Positions 12,266 to 23,334 of a DNA stretch of 64,000 nucleotides are shown here, piece by piece. Under the pieces are notes generated by a model. It ran no database searches and had not been told where the DNA came from. It saw only the letters and a program-made list of their open reading frames with translations. The stretch covers positions 64,704,410 to 64,768,409 of the forward strand of contig NC_089495.1 of NCBI RefSeq assembly GCF_036850765.1, in the 5' to 3' direction. This DNA is from Saccopteryx bilineata (Eukaryota > Chordata > Mammalia > Chiroptera > Emballonuridae). The translations under genes were made by a program, and so were the position numbers. The first letter of the stretch is position 1, and each line of letters begins with the position of its first letter.

Positions 12266-12580
12266 GTCTGACCAGGCAGTGGCGCAGTGGATAGAGCGTC
12301 GGACTAGGATGTGGAAGACCCAGACTCGAGACCCTGAGGTAGCCAGCTTGAGCATGGGCTCATCTAGTTTGAGCAAGGCTCAACAGCTTGAGCCCAAGGT
12401 CGCTGGCTTCAGCAAGGGGTCATTCAATCTGCTATAGCCCCCCAAGTCAAGGCAAATACGAGAATGCAATCAATGAACAACTAAGGTGCTGCAACAAAGA
12501 ATTGATGCTTCTCATCTCTCTCCCTTCTTGTCTGCATGTCCCTATCTGACCCTCTCTCTGTCTCTGTCACAAAAAAAAGA
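12266..12580 (+). mobile_element. SINE B with 14-bp TSD
   Basis: Head CTGACCAGGCAGTGGCGCAG, then GGATAGAGCGTCGGACTAGG, CTTGAGC modules, the GAATGCAATCAATGAACAAC block, a CTCTCTGTCTCTGTCAC tail and poly-A. Flanked by AAAAATGCCATAGA at 12252-12265 and 12581-12594. Confidence 0.9.
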
Positions 12581-12594
12581 AAAAATGCCATAGA

Positions 12595-13720
12595 TGTCCC
12601 CTCAAGGCAGATGATAAAAACTGAAGAGGCAAGAAATGGATATATAAATTGAGTAGTCTTGTGAAGAAATGATACTTTAAAATGAGCATGGTTCTATGAA
12701 ATCTCTTGAGATTCCTAAACCAAAGTAATTGGAATTGGAGTTTATCTTTCATGCCTAAAGGCATTGGAGTTTCTGTTAACAGACAAGTGAAAGACATTGG
12801 GCCATGACCTAATCATCATACCAAAACTTACATTCAGACTCAATTTGATGTTTGCATTAAGTAAAATCAAATTTTATAAATGCTACCCAAATGTTTATAA
12901 TATTGTATCTTTGAAGAAAATATTGAAATAATTGGATGGTGTAGGCATAACAAATTCCTGTGAGAAAAAGTCCACTTTGCCCCAGGGGTAGGCCAGACAC
13001 CATGAGAATCAACTTGCAATCCTTCCTCTCTGACTCAAGATACCTAAACCAACAAAGAATTTGCATTTCTACTTGATTAGACTTTTCCATAATCTGCTTG
13101 TATCCAAGAATGTTCATTTTCTTTGGAGAAAATATAACCACAAGAATAATAAACCTTCATTTTACAGGTTTAGGCAAGTATATAAATGATATTTCAAAAT
13201 GGGTCATGATATATAAGTCGCATGTATATACAGAACAAATTAGTAATAGCTAGTGAATTAATTAGAGACCTAAGACCAAAACTGAGCCTCCAGTTCTAAG
13301 GTAATATTATTTTATAGATCAAAACTGGGTGATTATCAACTGCACCTAAATTACAAGTACCCATAATCTATTGTGTGTTTGTTTTACTAATTCAGTTTAA
13401 AAATATTGGAATCTTTTTTATTATATGTTGTGTTAACATGTCTGGCTTTACTCCACTAAATCTATAGGTCTAATATTGGAGTACTATGTTAAGAATGGAA
13501 AATAATTGATGAATTTTAATGTTGAATTAATATATATATGTGTGTGAATTTAATTGAGTCCACTAACAGTATTATCAGTATTTATGTGAGAGCTAAAAAT
13601 TTATGAAACAATGACGTTCTTAACCATTGGCTAAAGAAAAATAGCTCATTTCAGAAGGAATATATACAAGTTGGAATAAAACTTAAATGGTAATGGTCTT
13701 TCTATGTGATATAGTTTGAA
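12595..13720. other. Unassigned sequence
   Basis: No coding region that I can support. Two minus-strand frames of 76 and 94 codons (12567-12797 and 12857-13141) have no domain I recognise. Confidence 0.5.
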
Positions 13721-13724
13721 AATC

Positions 13725-13945
13725 ATTTTAATGCATGGTGGTTACCAGACAGGAAGAAGATTAGGGAAGAAAAAAACAGGTAAATCGGGTCTAATATATG
13801 TGATGGAAGGAGACTAGGCTGTGTGCTAAGCACACAATGGATATACAGATGATGTATTATAAATTCGCACACCTGAAACTTATAAAATGCTATTAGCCAA
13901 ACGTTGCCCCAATGAACTTTATTTAAAAAAAATAAAATTGAACCT
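13725..13945 (+). repeat. L1 3' UTR end
   Basis: Contains the L1 tail signature GATGATGTATTATAAATTCG, then CACACCTGAAACTTATAAAA, a block like ACGTTGCCCCAATGAACTTT, and an A-rich end. Confidence 0.75.
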
Positions 13946-14049
13946 TGTCTGGAAATCTTTTAAAAAATATTATATAATAGAACATTAATTTTTAAACTGA
14001 ATTGACCTCACTTTTGAAAAAAATTATAAGTCGTTAAAATTTGTCTCCA

Positions 14050-14449
14050 GCCCTGGCCGGTTGGCTCAGTGGTAGAGCGTCGGCCTGGTGTACAGAAGTC
14101 CCGGGTTGGATTCCCAGCCAGGGCACACAGGAGAAGCGCCCATCTGCTTCTCCACCCCTCCCCCTCTCCTTCCTCTCTGTCTCTCTCTTCCCCTCCCGCA
14201 GCCGAGGCTCTGTTGGAGCAAAGATGGCCTGGGTGCTGGGGATTGCTCCTTGGCCTCTGCCCCAGGCGCTGGAGTGGCTCTGGTTGCAACAGAGCGACGC
14301 CCTGGAGGGGCAGAGCATCGCCCCCTGGTGGGCAGAGTGTCGCCCCCTGGTGGGCGTGCCGGGTGGATCCCTGTCGGGCGCATGCGGGAGTCTGTCTGAC
14401 TGTCTCTCCCCGTTTCCAGCTTCAGAAAAATACAAAAAAAAAAAAAAAA
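14050..14449 (+). mobile_element. SINE A, full-length, two CTCF-like motifs
   Basis: A good reference copy. It has a tRNA-like head with A-box (TTGGCTCAGTGGTAGAGCG) and B-box (GGTTGGATTCC), a pyrimidine-rich stretch, the GGAGCAAAGATGGCC core, a tandem pair of GCAGAGNRTCGCCCCCTGG units, GTGGATCCCTGTCGGGCGCA, the CCAGCTTCAGAAAAATAC end and a poly-A tail. The flanks share the target sequence TGTCTCCA (left copy ending at 14049, right copy at about 14454-14461). All open frames over this element, up to 146 codons in several frames on both strands, are SINE read-through and not genes. Confidence 0.93.
14318..14354 (+). promoter_or_regulatory. Tandem CTCF-like motifs in SINE A
   Basis: Two identical 15-mers TCGCCCCCTGGTGGG at 14318-14332 and 14340-14354, 22 bp apart start to start. 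The core matches the reverse complement of the well-known CTCF motif (CCACCAGGGGGCG). Binding is not shown by sequence alone. Confidence 0.45.
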
Positions 14450-14461
14450 AAAATGTCTCCA

Positions 14462-15245
14462 AATGGTGCCAGTGAAAACATGCCAGGGAGTTTTGAACAC
14501 ATCATCTGATTGACTGTTATTTTACTAGGGATGTGATGATGCCAAGACAGAATGGCACCAAATCTTTTTTCATTGTGTCTTGAAAGACAGACCAAAAAAT
14601 TTTTTTAATGTTTTAAAGTGGTATTTCTCAATAAGTATGTGTTGAAATCTTTGAAGGGATAATGTTTCAATGTCATATGCATTGCATGATGTTTCACACT
14701 CCTGTTATCTACCCATTAAGTATTGGTAGCTGGCATTCAGTTTTTAAGAAAATTTTGTGAATATACCTACAAAAATTCACTTTCAAATGTATCTAGGATG
14801 GTTTTGAACCTTTTTTTTAAACCAGTAATTGCATCCATCTGTTTTTAATGAACAAAAAACTTGCTGAGTGACCCTTAGAGAACCCAGCTTTGCAGCTAAG
14901 ATACATTGGCCATTTTTTACATCTAAATAGTTTTTATTTATCTGGTTAAAAAAATAAGCTTAAAAAATACCATTGGGAGAGAGTTGTATAGAAGGCATAG
15001 GCCATTTGATTTCCAAGAGGGGGAATATAATGAGTTCTTTTCCACATTTGTAACTTGTCATACAATGTGTGATAGATAGTGCCAAGGAAAGAAAAGAATA
15101 TCTCACTAGTATTTGATCCAAAAAAATCAGCTGGCATATCATGGTATAAAGAGTTAATTTCAAGTTAAATGCTATGTTATATTTATTGATTTAGACATCT
15201 ATTAATTAAAACAACTTCTTTTCCAAGTGTTTTTAATGCAATTTT
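14462..15245. other. Unassigned sequence
   Basis: AT-rich, with no supported feature. Confidence 0.5.
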
Positions 15246-15249
15246 AATT

Positions 15250-16130
15250 ATTTTTTATTAAATTTGTTGAGGTGACATTGGTTAATAATATTATATAGGT
15301 TTCAAGTGTATTTTTTTTTATAATAAATGAGCTATATATTGGATGTGTACCCACAACCCAAAGTAAAATGATCTTCTGTTACCATATATTTTGTTCCCTT
15401 TATTGTTTACTACCCCCCTACCCTGTTGCACCTGGTAGCTACCATACTGTTGTCTGTGTCTATGAGTTTAGTGTATTTGTTTTTGTTTCTTGATATTATT
15501 TTCAGTTTTCTTCCCCACATAAGAGTAAAACATAAATCTTAACTTTACTGACTGATTTATTATGTTTAGCATGATATTCTCAAGGTTCATCCATGTTGCA
15601 AATGGCAGTATTTCAACTTTTCTATGGCTGAGTAATATTCCATTGTACACATGTACATTTCTTTTTATTATTATTTTTTTCTGAGTGAGAAGCAGGGAAG
15701 CAGAGAGACAGACCTGGCATGACTACTAAGGGGCAATGCTCTGCCCATCTAGGGCATTGCTGCATTGCAACCTGAGCCATTCTACCACTTGAGGCAGAGG
15801 CTGCGGGGCCAACCCCAGTGTCCAGGCCAAGTTTTCTCAAATGGAGCCTTGGCTGCAGGAGGGAAAGAGAGAGATAAAGAGGAAGGAGAGGAGGAAGGGT
15901 GGAGAGGCAGATATGTGCTTCTCCTGTGTGCCCTGGCTGGGAATGGAACCCAGGACATCCACATGCAGGGCCGATGCTCTACCACTGAGCCAACCGGCCA
16001 GGGCCTATATTACTTCTTTCAATCATCTATCAAAGCACACTTCAGTTATTTCCATGTCTTTTCAACTGTGAATAACATATATATTTCATTCTTATGAACA
16101 ACAATATCGTTTTTCAATTTTCTTATTTTG
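15250..16130 (-). repeat. L1 3' part, antisense, split by a SINE
   Basis: It begins with the antisense 3' end (GAGGTGACATTGGTTAATA) and runs through ACCCACAACCCAAAGTAAAA and GGCTGAGTAATATTCCATTG. After the SINE at 15669-16005 it resumes with the next L1 block (TTCAACTGTGAATAACATAT, ATGAACAACAATATCG). Confidence 0.75.
15669..16005 (-). mobile_element. SINE A inside L1
   Basis: Ends on the plus strand with the reversed head (ACTGAGCCAACCGGCCAGGG). The reversed B-box and body are clear. The CTCF-like core is decayed (GACTACTAAGGGGCAAT). It interrupts the antisense L1, whose sequence continues on both sides. Confidence 0.85.
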
Positions 16131-16131
16131 T

Positions 16132-16455
16132 GCTCTGGTCAGTGGCTCTTGATAGAGCATTGTCCTAGTGTATGAATATCCTGAATTTGATTCCTGGTCA
16201 GAGCATACAAGAGAAGTAACCATCTGCTTTTCTTCCCTCTCCTCCTTTCCACCCTCTTCTTTTCCTGCAACCAGTGGTTTGATCAGGTCTAGCATGGCTC
16301 CGGGTGCTGAAGATAGCTCAATTGGTCTGAGTGCATCAGCCTCACATGCTAAAAATAGCTTACATCGGCCCTAGACAAGATTGCTGGGTGGATCTTGATT
16401 GGATCTCTCTCATTCTCTCTCCTCTTGTCACTTAAAAAAAAAAGAATAAAAGAAA
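16132..16455 (+). repeat. SINE A, old
   Basis: Head GCTCTGGTCAGTGGCTC, B-box side TTTGATTCCTGGTCAGAGCA, pyrimidine body and A-rich tail. Many substitutions. Confidence 0.7.
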
Positions 16456-17667
16456 AAAAAATTTCTTTTAATTTATTATGTTTACATGGTTTCAAGTATA
16501 CCCCTCAATATAACACCCTCTATACACTACATTGTGCCCTCAATGCCTTATGCAGTCTGTTTTCACCCCCATTTCACTGCTTTTGCCCTCTCCTCCTATT
16601 TCCATGCCCATTCTCTCTGGCTATTGCTGCACTGTTGTCCATATATATTCGTTACCTGTATATGATTTTGGCTAATCCCTTCACTTACTTTAATCCCATC
16701 CCTATACTCCTTTCCTTTTGACAGCTCTCCATCTATTCCCTGTGACTCTACTTCTGTTTTTGTTTTGTTTCTCAGCTTATTGTGTTTATTAGATTCCATA
16801 TATAAGTGAGATCATATGGCATTTGTCTTTCTTTGCCTGGCTTATTTCACTCAGCATAATAATCTCCGGGTCCATCCATGCTGTCACAAAAAGTAAGATT
16901 TTCTTTTTTTATGGTTTAATAGTATTCCATTGTATAAATATATCACAATATTTTTATTCACTTTTCCACTAATGAAAACTCAAGCTGTTTCTAGATCTTG
17001 GCTATTACAAACAATACTGCAATGAACATGGGGGTGTATATCTTCTTTTGAATTTTGGAATTATTAAGATATATTCCTGGAAGTGAAATAGCTGGGTTAT
17101 AAAGCATTTCCATATTTGATTTTTTGAGAAAATCCATACTGTTTTCCACAGTGGCTGCATGAGTCTTCATTCCCTACAGTGGTGCAGGAGGGTTGCCATT
17201 TTTCTACACCTTCACCAATGTTTGTTTGTTATTAGTTAATGAAAGCCATTCTAGCAGGTGTGAGGTGATATTTCATTGTGGTTTTCATTTGCATTTCTTT
17301 GATGATTAGTGATGTTGAACATTTTTTTATATGCCTATTGGACATCTGTATGTCCTCTGTGGAGAAGTGTCTATTCAGGTCTTTTGCTCATTTTTTGATT
17401 GAACTATTTGTCTTCCTGGTAAAAGACAAAAGATTTATGTGATCTGAAGAAAAACCAGAGTATTGTTTGTCTTTCCGGCATTGAGTTTTATAAGTTCTTT
17501 AAACATTTTGGTAATTAACCCCTTATCGGACTTATCAGTGAATATGTTTTTTCATAGAGTGGGTTGTCTTTATTCTTTAATGTTGTCTTTTGCTATGCAA
17601 AAGCTTTTTTGTTTGATATAGCCCTATTTGTTTATTTTTTCTTTCATTCCACTTGCCCAAGGAGATA

Positions 17668-18042
17668 CAGTGGTCACTCGTCTGTCACAGGGGTTAGGTT
17701 CCAGAACCCCCGTGATAGGCAAAAATCCATGAAGTATCAACCTTATGTTTATTTTATTATTTATATATATATTAAGGCTTTATTTCAATTTACTATTCTC
17801 TTAATATGTTTTAATTAATATTCTTTATTTTTTTTATTTTGTTTTCAATTTTTTAGGCTAGAAAATGCTTATTTTACTGCAAAAATAATTAAAATAATAA
17901 ATATATAAAAATATCTATATACTGTAAAATCCCACAATATAGTAAAAGAAACCTGCTATACAAAATTAGATATATACAATTTAAAGATCTGTAATGCAGT
18001 GAGATGGTGAAAAGTGAACCACAATATGGCGACGGGTGACTA
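17668..18042. mobile_element. Tigger-like MITE inserted at TA in L1
   Basis: The left end CAGTGGTCACTCGTCTGTC pairs with the reverse complement of the right end (TAGTCACCCGTCGCC). The adjacent block TTAGGTTCCAGAACCCCCGT is typical of Tigger/pogo non-autonomous elements. L1 reads continuously across the site (GGAGA-TA-TATCAG) with the TA doubled at 17666-17667 and 18043-18044. About 375 bp, no coding capacity. Confidence 0.75.
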
Positions 18043-18284
18043 TATATCAGCATAAATATTGCTATGAGAAATATCTAAGAGTCTCCTTCCTATGTTTTCT
18101 TTTAGGGTTTTTATGGTATCATGACTTACTTTTAAGTTTTTATGAATTTTGAGCTTATGTTTTTAGAAATCTCAAAAAAAATATTAGCACTAAATCCAGC
18201 AGTACATTAAAAAGATCATACATTATGATCAAGTGGGATTTGTTCTGGGGAAGGCAATGCTGGTACAATATTTGCAAATCAATA

Positions 18285-18625
18285 ATCAGGAGCAATAAAG
18301 CATTGGTCTGGCATGTGAAAATCCTGGGTTCGATTTCCTGTCAGGACACAAAGGAAAGGTAACCATCTGCTTCTCCCACCACTCATCTTTCTGTCTTTAT
18401 TCCCTTGCACAGCCATGGCTCAAATGGTTTGAGCAAAGTTATCCCTGGGCTCTGAGGATGGTTCCATGGCCTCACTCTAGATGCTAAAATGGCTCAGTTG
18501 CCAAGCAATGGAGCATTGCCCTAGACAGGCAAAGCATAGCTTAGTAGAGGGCTTGCTGAGTGGATCATGGTCAGGGCATATTTGGGACTCTGTCTTTGCC
18601 TGCCTACCTCATATTTAATAAAAAA
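18285..18625 (+). repeat. SINE A, 5'-truncated, inside L1
   Basis: It begins within the head at about GAGCAATAAAGCATTGG, keeps B-box GGTTCGATTTCC and the body, and ends in AT-rich tail sequence. L1 ORF2 sequence resumes near 18,665 (ACCATATCAATAGATGAAG). Confidence 0.75.
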
Positions 18626-19583
18626 TATAATATAAAATTAAAAATAATTTTGGTTCATAACATAAAAAAATGAAAGAAAAAATCTCATAACCATATCAAT
18701 AGATGAAGAAAAAGCATTTTATAAAATCCAGCACCTATTTTTAATCAAATTTCTCAGCAAAATGAGAATAACAGGAATATACCTCAACATAATAGAGGCC
18801 ATATATGACAAACTGATAACCAACATTATACTTAATGGGCAAAAACTAAAAACAATCTTCTTAAGATCAAGAACAAGACAGGGATGACCCCTTTTACCAC
18901 TCATATTCAATATAGTACTGGAAGGCTTCAGCACAGCAATTGGACAAAAAGAAGAAATTAAAGACATCTAAATTGGAAAGAAAGTAGTAAAACTGTCATT
19001 GTCTGTTGTCAACTTGATACTATACATAAAAAACCCTAAAGTCTCTGTCAAAAAACTATTAGACCCGATAAATAAATTAGGCAAAGTGGCAGGATATAAA
19101 TTTATATTAAGAAATCGGTGACATTTTTACAAACAAATAATGAACTGTCAGAAAAAAAATTAGGGAAACAATTCCATTTATTACTGCAAATACAAAACAA
19201 AAAATAAATTAAAAGTACCTAGTAATAAATTTATCCAAGTAAGTGAAAGACTTGTATTCAAAAGAATTATGAGACATTGAAAAAAGAAATCAAGAAAAAT
19301 GCAAACAAGTGGAAGCATATACCGTTTTCATGAATAAGAAGAATTAAAGTCATTAAAATGTCCATACTACTTGAAGCAATATATACATTCAATGCAATTA
19401 ATTCCTATTAAAATAACAATGACATACTTTGCAGAGCTAGAACAAATATTCCAAAAACTTATATGGAACCAAAAAAGAACCTGAATAATCTCACAATCTT
19501 GAAAATGAAGAACAAAGTGGAAGTATCACTTCCTGATATCAAGCTGTACTACATGGCCATTGTAATCAAAACAGCCTATTACT

Positions 19584-19994
19584 GGCCCTGGCCGGTTGGT
19601 TCAGTGGTGGAGCATCGGCCTGGCGTGCAGGAGTCCCAGGTTCAGTTCCTGGCCAGGGCACGTAGGAGAAGTGCCCATCTGCTTCTCCACCCCTCCCCTT
19701 CTCCTGCCTCTCTATCTCTCTCTTCCCCTCCTGCAGCCAAGGCTCTATTGGAGCAGTGATTGCCTGGGCACTGAGGATGGCTCTGTGGCCTCTGCCTCAG
19801 GTGATGGAATGACTCTGATTGCGGAAGGGCGATGCCCCAAGATGGGCAGAGCATCACCCCCTGGTGGTCGTGCAGGGTGGATCCCAGTCGGGCGCATGTG
19901 GGAGTCTGTCTGACTGCCTCCCCGTTTCCAACTTCAGAAAAATACAAAAATGAAAAACAAACAAACAAAAACACACACACACACACACAAAAAA
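19584..19994 (+). mobile_element. SINE A with 16-bp TSD, inside L1
   Basis: Near-perfect flanking repeats AAAACAGCCTATTACT (19568-19583) and AAAACAGCCTATAACT (19995-20010) lie in the L1 ORF2 sequence. The tail has grown into a CAAACA then CA microsatellite. A CTCF-like core (TCACCCCCTGGTGGT) lies at 19854-19868. Confidence 0.9.
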
Positions 19995-20559
19995 AAAACA
20001 GCCTATAACTGGCATAAGAACAGACAAACAGAACAATGGATCAAAACAGAAAAGCCAGAAAGAAACCTATTCCTTTAAGGTCAATTAATATTTGACAAAT
20101 GAGGCAAAAGTATACAATTAAGTAAAGACAGTCTGTTTAATAAATGGTGCTGGGAAAATTGAACAGCCTATGCAAAAAATGAAACTATGACATGTTTTGG
20201 TGTAATCCTCTTTGAATTCATCTTATTTGGGGTTCTCTGTGCTTCCTGGGCTTGTATGTCTATTTCCCTTATCAAATAAAGAAATTTTTCTGTCATTATT
20301 TTTCAAAGGTTTTTAATTTTTTCCTCTCTCTCTTCTCATCCTAGCATCCCCATTATGTGAATATAAGTGTTGTCTCACAGGTGTCTTATATTATCCTTTT
20401 TTTTTTTAATTCTTTTTTTTTTCTTTTGCTGATCTAAGTGGTGTCTTTTTGCTTGCTTATATTCCAAATCAACTAATAGAATTCTTGGCTTCATCAACTC
20501 TACTGGTGATTCCCTGTAAATTGTTTTTTATTTTAGTGTATCCTTCATTTCTGCCTGGT

Positions 20560-20788
20560 TCCTTTTTATTTTATTTTATTTTATTTTACTTATTTTACTT
20601 CTTTATTTGAGAGAGATAAATTGAGAAAGAGAGAGAGAAAGAAACATTGACTCATTGTTTTATTTCATTGTTCCATTTAATTGTGTACTCATTAGTTGCT
20701 TTTTGTATGTGCCGTGACCAGGGATCAAACCCGTGACTCCAACATGCTGGGATGATGCTCTATCCACTGAGCATCTACCCAGGGTTCT
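20560..20788 (-). repeat. SINE C (VES-like), antisense
   Basis: On the minus strand: head with GCTCAGTGGATAGAGCATC, B-box side GGTTTGATCCCTGGTCACGG, then CAACTAATGAGTACACAATT and a tail of TTTATCTCTCTCAAATAAAG. A TTTTA repeat lies at the plus-strand left edge (20566-20600). Confidence 0.7.
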
Positions 20789-21159
20789 GACTGGTCCATT
20801 TTTGTGCTGTTGCATTTCTCAATAAGTTTATTGAGCTTCCTTATAACCAGTGATTTGAACTCTGCACATAATAGATTGCTAGTCTCCATTTTTTTTTACT
20901 TCTTTCTCTAGTTTTCTTCTGCTCTTTTACTTGAGCTATGTTTCTTTGTTTCCTCGTTTTGCCAGCCTCCTTGTATTTATTGTATTTATTTCTGCATAAA
21001 AGGTAGAACTGTTATGTTTCCCAGGCTTTGTAGATTGGCCTAATATATTAGGGATCTTCTAGGGTCCAGTGGCATAGACTCTCTGATCACCCAAGCTAGG
21101 CCCTTGAGATGGGTCCCCCATGTGAGCTGTGTACACCTTCCTCTAATAATTGAGCCTTG

Positions 21160-21576
21160 GCTCTGGCCGGTTGGCTCAGCGGTAGAGCGTCGGCCTAGCG
21201 TGCGGAGGACCCGGGTTCAATTCCTGGCCAGGGCACACAGGAGAAGCGCACATTTGCTTCTCCACCCCTCCGCCGCGCTTTCCTCTCTGTCTCTCTCTTC
21301 CCCTCCCGCAGCCAAGGCTCCATTGGAGCAAAGATGGCCCGGGCGCTGGGGATGGCTCTGTGGCCTCTGCCTCAGGCGCTAGAGTGGCTCTGGTCGCAAC
21401 ATGGCGACGCCCAGGATGGGCAGAGCATCGCCCCCTGGTGGGCAGAGCGTTGCCCCATGTGGGCGTGCCGGGTGGATCCTGGTCGGGCGCATGCGGGAGT
21501 CTGTCTGACTGTCTCTCCCTGTTTCCAGCTTCAGAAAAATGAAAAAACAACAACAACAACAACAAAAAATAAATAA
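21160..21576 (+). mobile_element. SINE A, full-length, 15-bp TSD
   Basis: Well-preserved head (CTCTGGCCGGTTGGCTCAGC, GGTAGAGCGTCGGCCTAGCG) and full body. Flanked by AATAATTGAGCCTTG at 21145-21159 and 21577-21591. One intact CTCF-like motif (TCGCCCCCTGGTGGG, 21428-21442); the second unit is mutated. Shares the TAGCGTGCGGAGGACC head variant with the copy at 58987, suggesting one subfamily. Confidence 0.92.
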
Positions 21577-22859
21577 AATAATTGAGCCTTGATCAATGTT
21601 GGCATGTCAAGGGGAGGTATTTATTTCCAGGCCAATCAGCTGGACATACTCACTGTGACTATTAACCTTCAACTACTAACCTTCGACCACTGTGGATGAG
21701 CAACTGTGCAGGGGCCCACCCAATAGGATAGAATTTGCTTCAGTGGGAATCTGGTGCCTGCTGAGTCCACACCTTGAGAGTGTCACTTGTGGAGGTGGTT
21801 GGGTGGTGGTGCTTTGACATGATCAGTAGTGGTCCATTGAGTTCACTAGGTCTGGGGCCTCCTGAGAGGTACAAGCCAATGTTAACTACTGCTTGTGTTC
21901 TGCCCTGGGCTGCCGGGCAAGAGCTACAAAGCTGTCTGAAGATGAATGCTAATTGTACTGAGCTTAGAGGATCCGAGGCAAGGCCAAGTTGTGAATTAAG
22001 GCTGTCTGCTGTTAGTGCGGGAGTTGGAGCCACTTCATGAGAGGTACAGGACATGCTGAGGCCAGATCCTGTTTGTGTGAGAGATTTTTAAAAATCTGAA
22101 GCATGAGCCAAGACAGGTCATTTATATGAAAAACGCCACTGTAAACAACTATGTGGGCCTGAAAGTTGCGTGGGGGTAGAGAAAACAGTGTGACTCAGCT
22201 TGATGGAGTCTAAGATATGGTGTTGCCTTCTGATTCTGTGGTGGGAGGGTTCCTCAAAGGAATAGTGACCTCTGCCAGCACTTCTGTCTGGCAGAAAGTT
22301 CCCTCCACCACTAGCTGTTGTTCTGATGCTAGGCAATTCAGTTCCTCCCCATGTCTCTGGTGTTTTACAGGCTGCTGCCTCAGTGCTAGAGTTCAGAGAC
22401 AGTGATTTTAAGTCCATGCATGAGCCCTTTAAGAGAAACTCCTTGAGACTCCAGCAGCCTGTCTCAATAAACCTCAATACCCACTGATTCTTACAGCCAG
22501 AAGTTATGAGGACTTCTCTTTCTGTCCTTGGAACCCTGTGCTGAGGGACATGATATCTTGCTCCTTAGAGGGGAGCTCTGCAGTTGAAGTATTTCTCCCA
22601 ACTTTTATCCACCACATGTGGATGTGGCACCAAGCTCTCCTGTGTCTCTATTTCTCTTACCAATCTTGATATGACTTTTCTTTAATTCTTCAGTTGTAGG
22701 ACTTTCATTCAACCAGATTTTAAGCAATTCTAAATAATAGTTGTTCTGTAGTTTAGTTGTAATTTTAATGTGATTTTATGAGGAGACAAGTATCACATTT
22801 ACTTATGTTGCTTAAATGTAAAGTTCTTTTCTACTTCTTTCTTGTTCTTTGTATGGTCA

Positions 22860-23330
22860 GTAGCCATGGCCATTGTGGCCATTCACATGCAGGTTCCCAT
22901 TAGATTTGGGCAGATGGTAAAGAAATTGTGGAACCAAAAACTGATGGGCCTTTCCTTTATTCTAGCCTCACACCTGGAAGGTGAATAAAATCACACAGGG
23001 CTCCAAAACCCACTCATTCAGAGCTCACAAAGCTACTGACACATTTGGGTTTTCCTAGAATCAAAGGCCCCCACCAGTCGCAGTCACCTCGGTTCCCCAT
23101 ATGCCAACATGGCTTCTTACTCTGCAAAACTGGCTTCTCTCCCTTTCCCGTTCATCCTGGTTTTTTCTTCCTCTTCCTTCATCCTTCTTCCTAAAAACTA
23201 CCTGGGCCCACAAGACCTCTTCTCCAGCACACATCAGCATAACAATAGCCCTTCCCAAGCAGGAAGGTAATTAGCAATTTCAAACCAGTTCCATTTTTAA
23301 CAATAAAAGTGTACAAACTCAGAAAATGCA
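22860..23330. other. Unclassified GC-richer segment, possibly retroviral
   Basis: Less AT-rich than its surroundings, with blocks such as TTTGGGCAGATGGTAAAGAA and CTCACACCTGGAAGGTGAAT that look repeat-like to me, perhaps ERV-derived. The frame at 23061-23258 on the minus strand has no recognisable domain. Confidence 0.3.
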
Positions 23331-23334
23331 GATT

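Larger units (their letters stand above)
16458..20188 (-). mobile_element. L1 with 5' inversion (twin-primed), carrying three insertions
   Basis: 16458-18165 is antisense L1, from the 3' end to the ORF2 segment whose antisense reads TGAATTTTGAGCTTATG. 18168-20188 is sense L1, from the ORF2 block near TATTAGCACTAAATCCAGC to the block AATGGTGCTGGGAAAATTG and AATGAAACTATGAC. In the L1 consensus as I recall it, the last sense block lies just upstream of the first antisense block. This is the arrangement that twin priming leaves: inverted 5' piece, then the 3' piece. Interruptions are a Tigger MITE (17668-18042) and two SINE A copies. ORF2 is fragmentary; no intact frame. Confidence 0.7.
20195..22830 (-). 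repeat. L1 5' region, antisense, with two SINEs
   Basis: Antisense blocks in order: a segment like TGTCATTATTTTTCAAAGG with CTCTCTCTTCTCATCCTAGC, then TGAGTCTGTCTC-like 5' UTR blocks (AGCCCTTTAAGAGAAACTCC, CAGCAGCCTGTCTCAATAAA), and finally GTTGTTCTGTAGTTTAGTTG followed by ATGTGATTTTATGAGGAG, which I recall as the extreme L1 5' end. Frames such as 21774-22040 and 22118-22477 fall in this non-coding region. Confidence 0.55.

Noticed and set aside
14050..14125. tRNA gene
   Set aside because: The A- and B-boxes are those of the SINE head. The repeated body, poly-A tail and TSD show it is a SINE.
14034..14509. Overlapping frames of 93-146 codons on both strands
   Set aside because: They lie in or run out of SINE A, whose GC-rich body lacks stops in several frames. 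The same peptides recur at 19.6, 21.2, 30.5, 56.4, 58.6 and 59.0 kb.
16168..16721. Hydrophobic plus-strand frames
   Set aside because: SINE A and antisense L1 3' UTR.
21740..22477. Overlapping 88-119-codon frames that could be a gene
   Set aside because: They fall in antisense L1 5' region, show no domain, and overlap each other on opposite strands.
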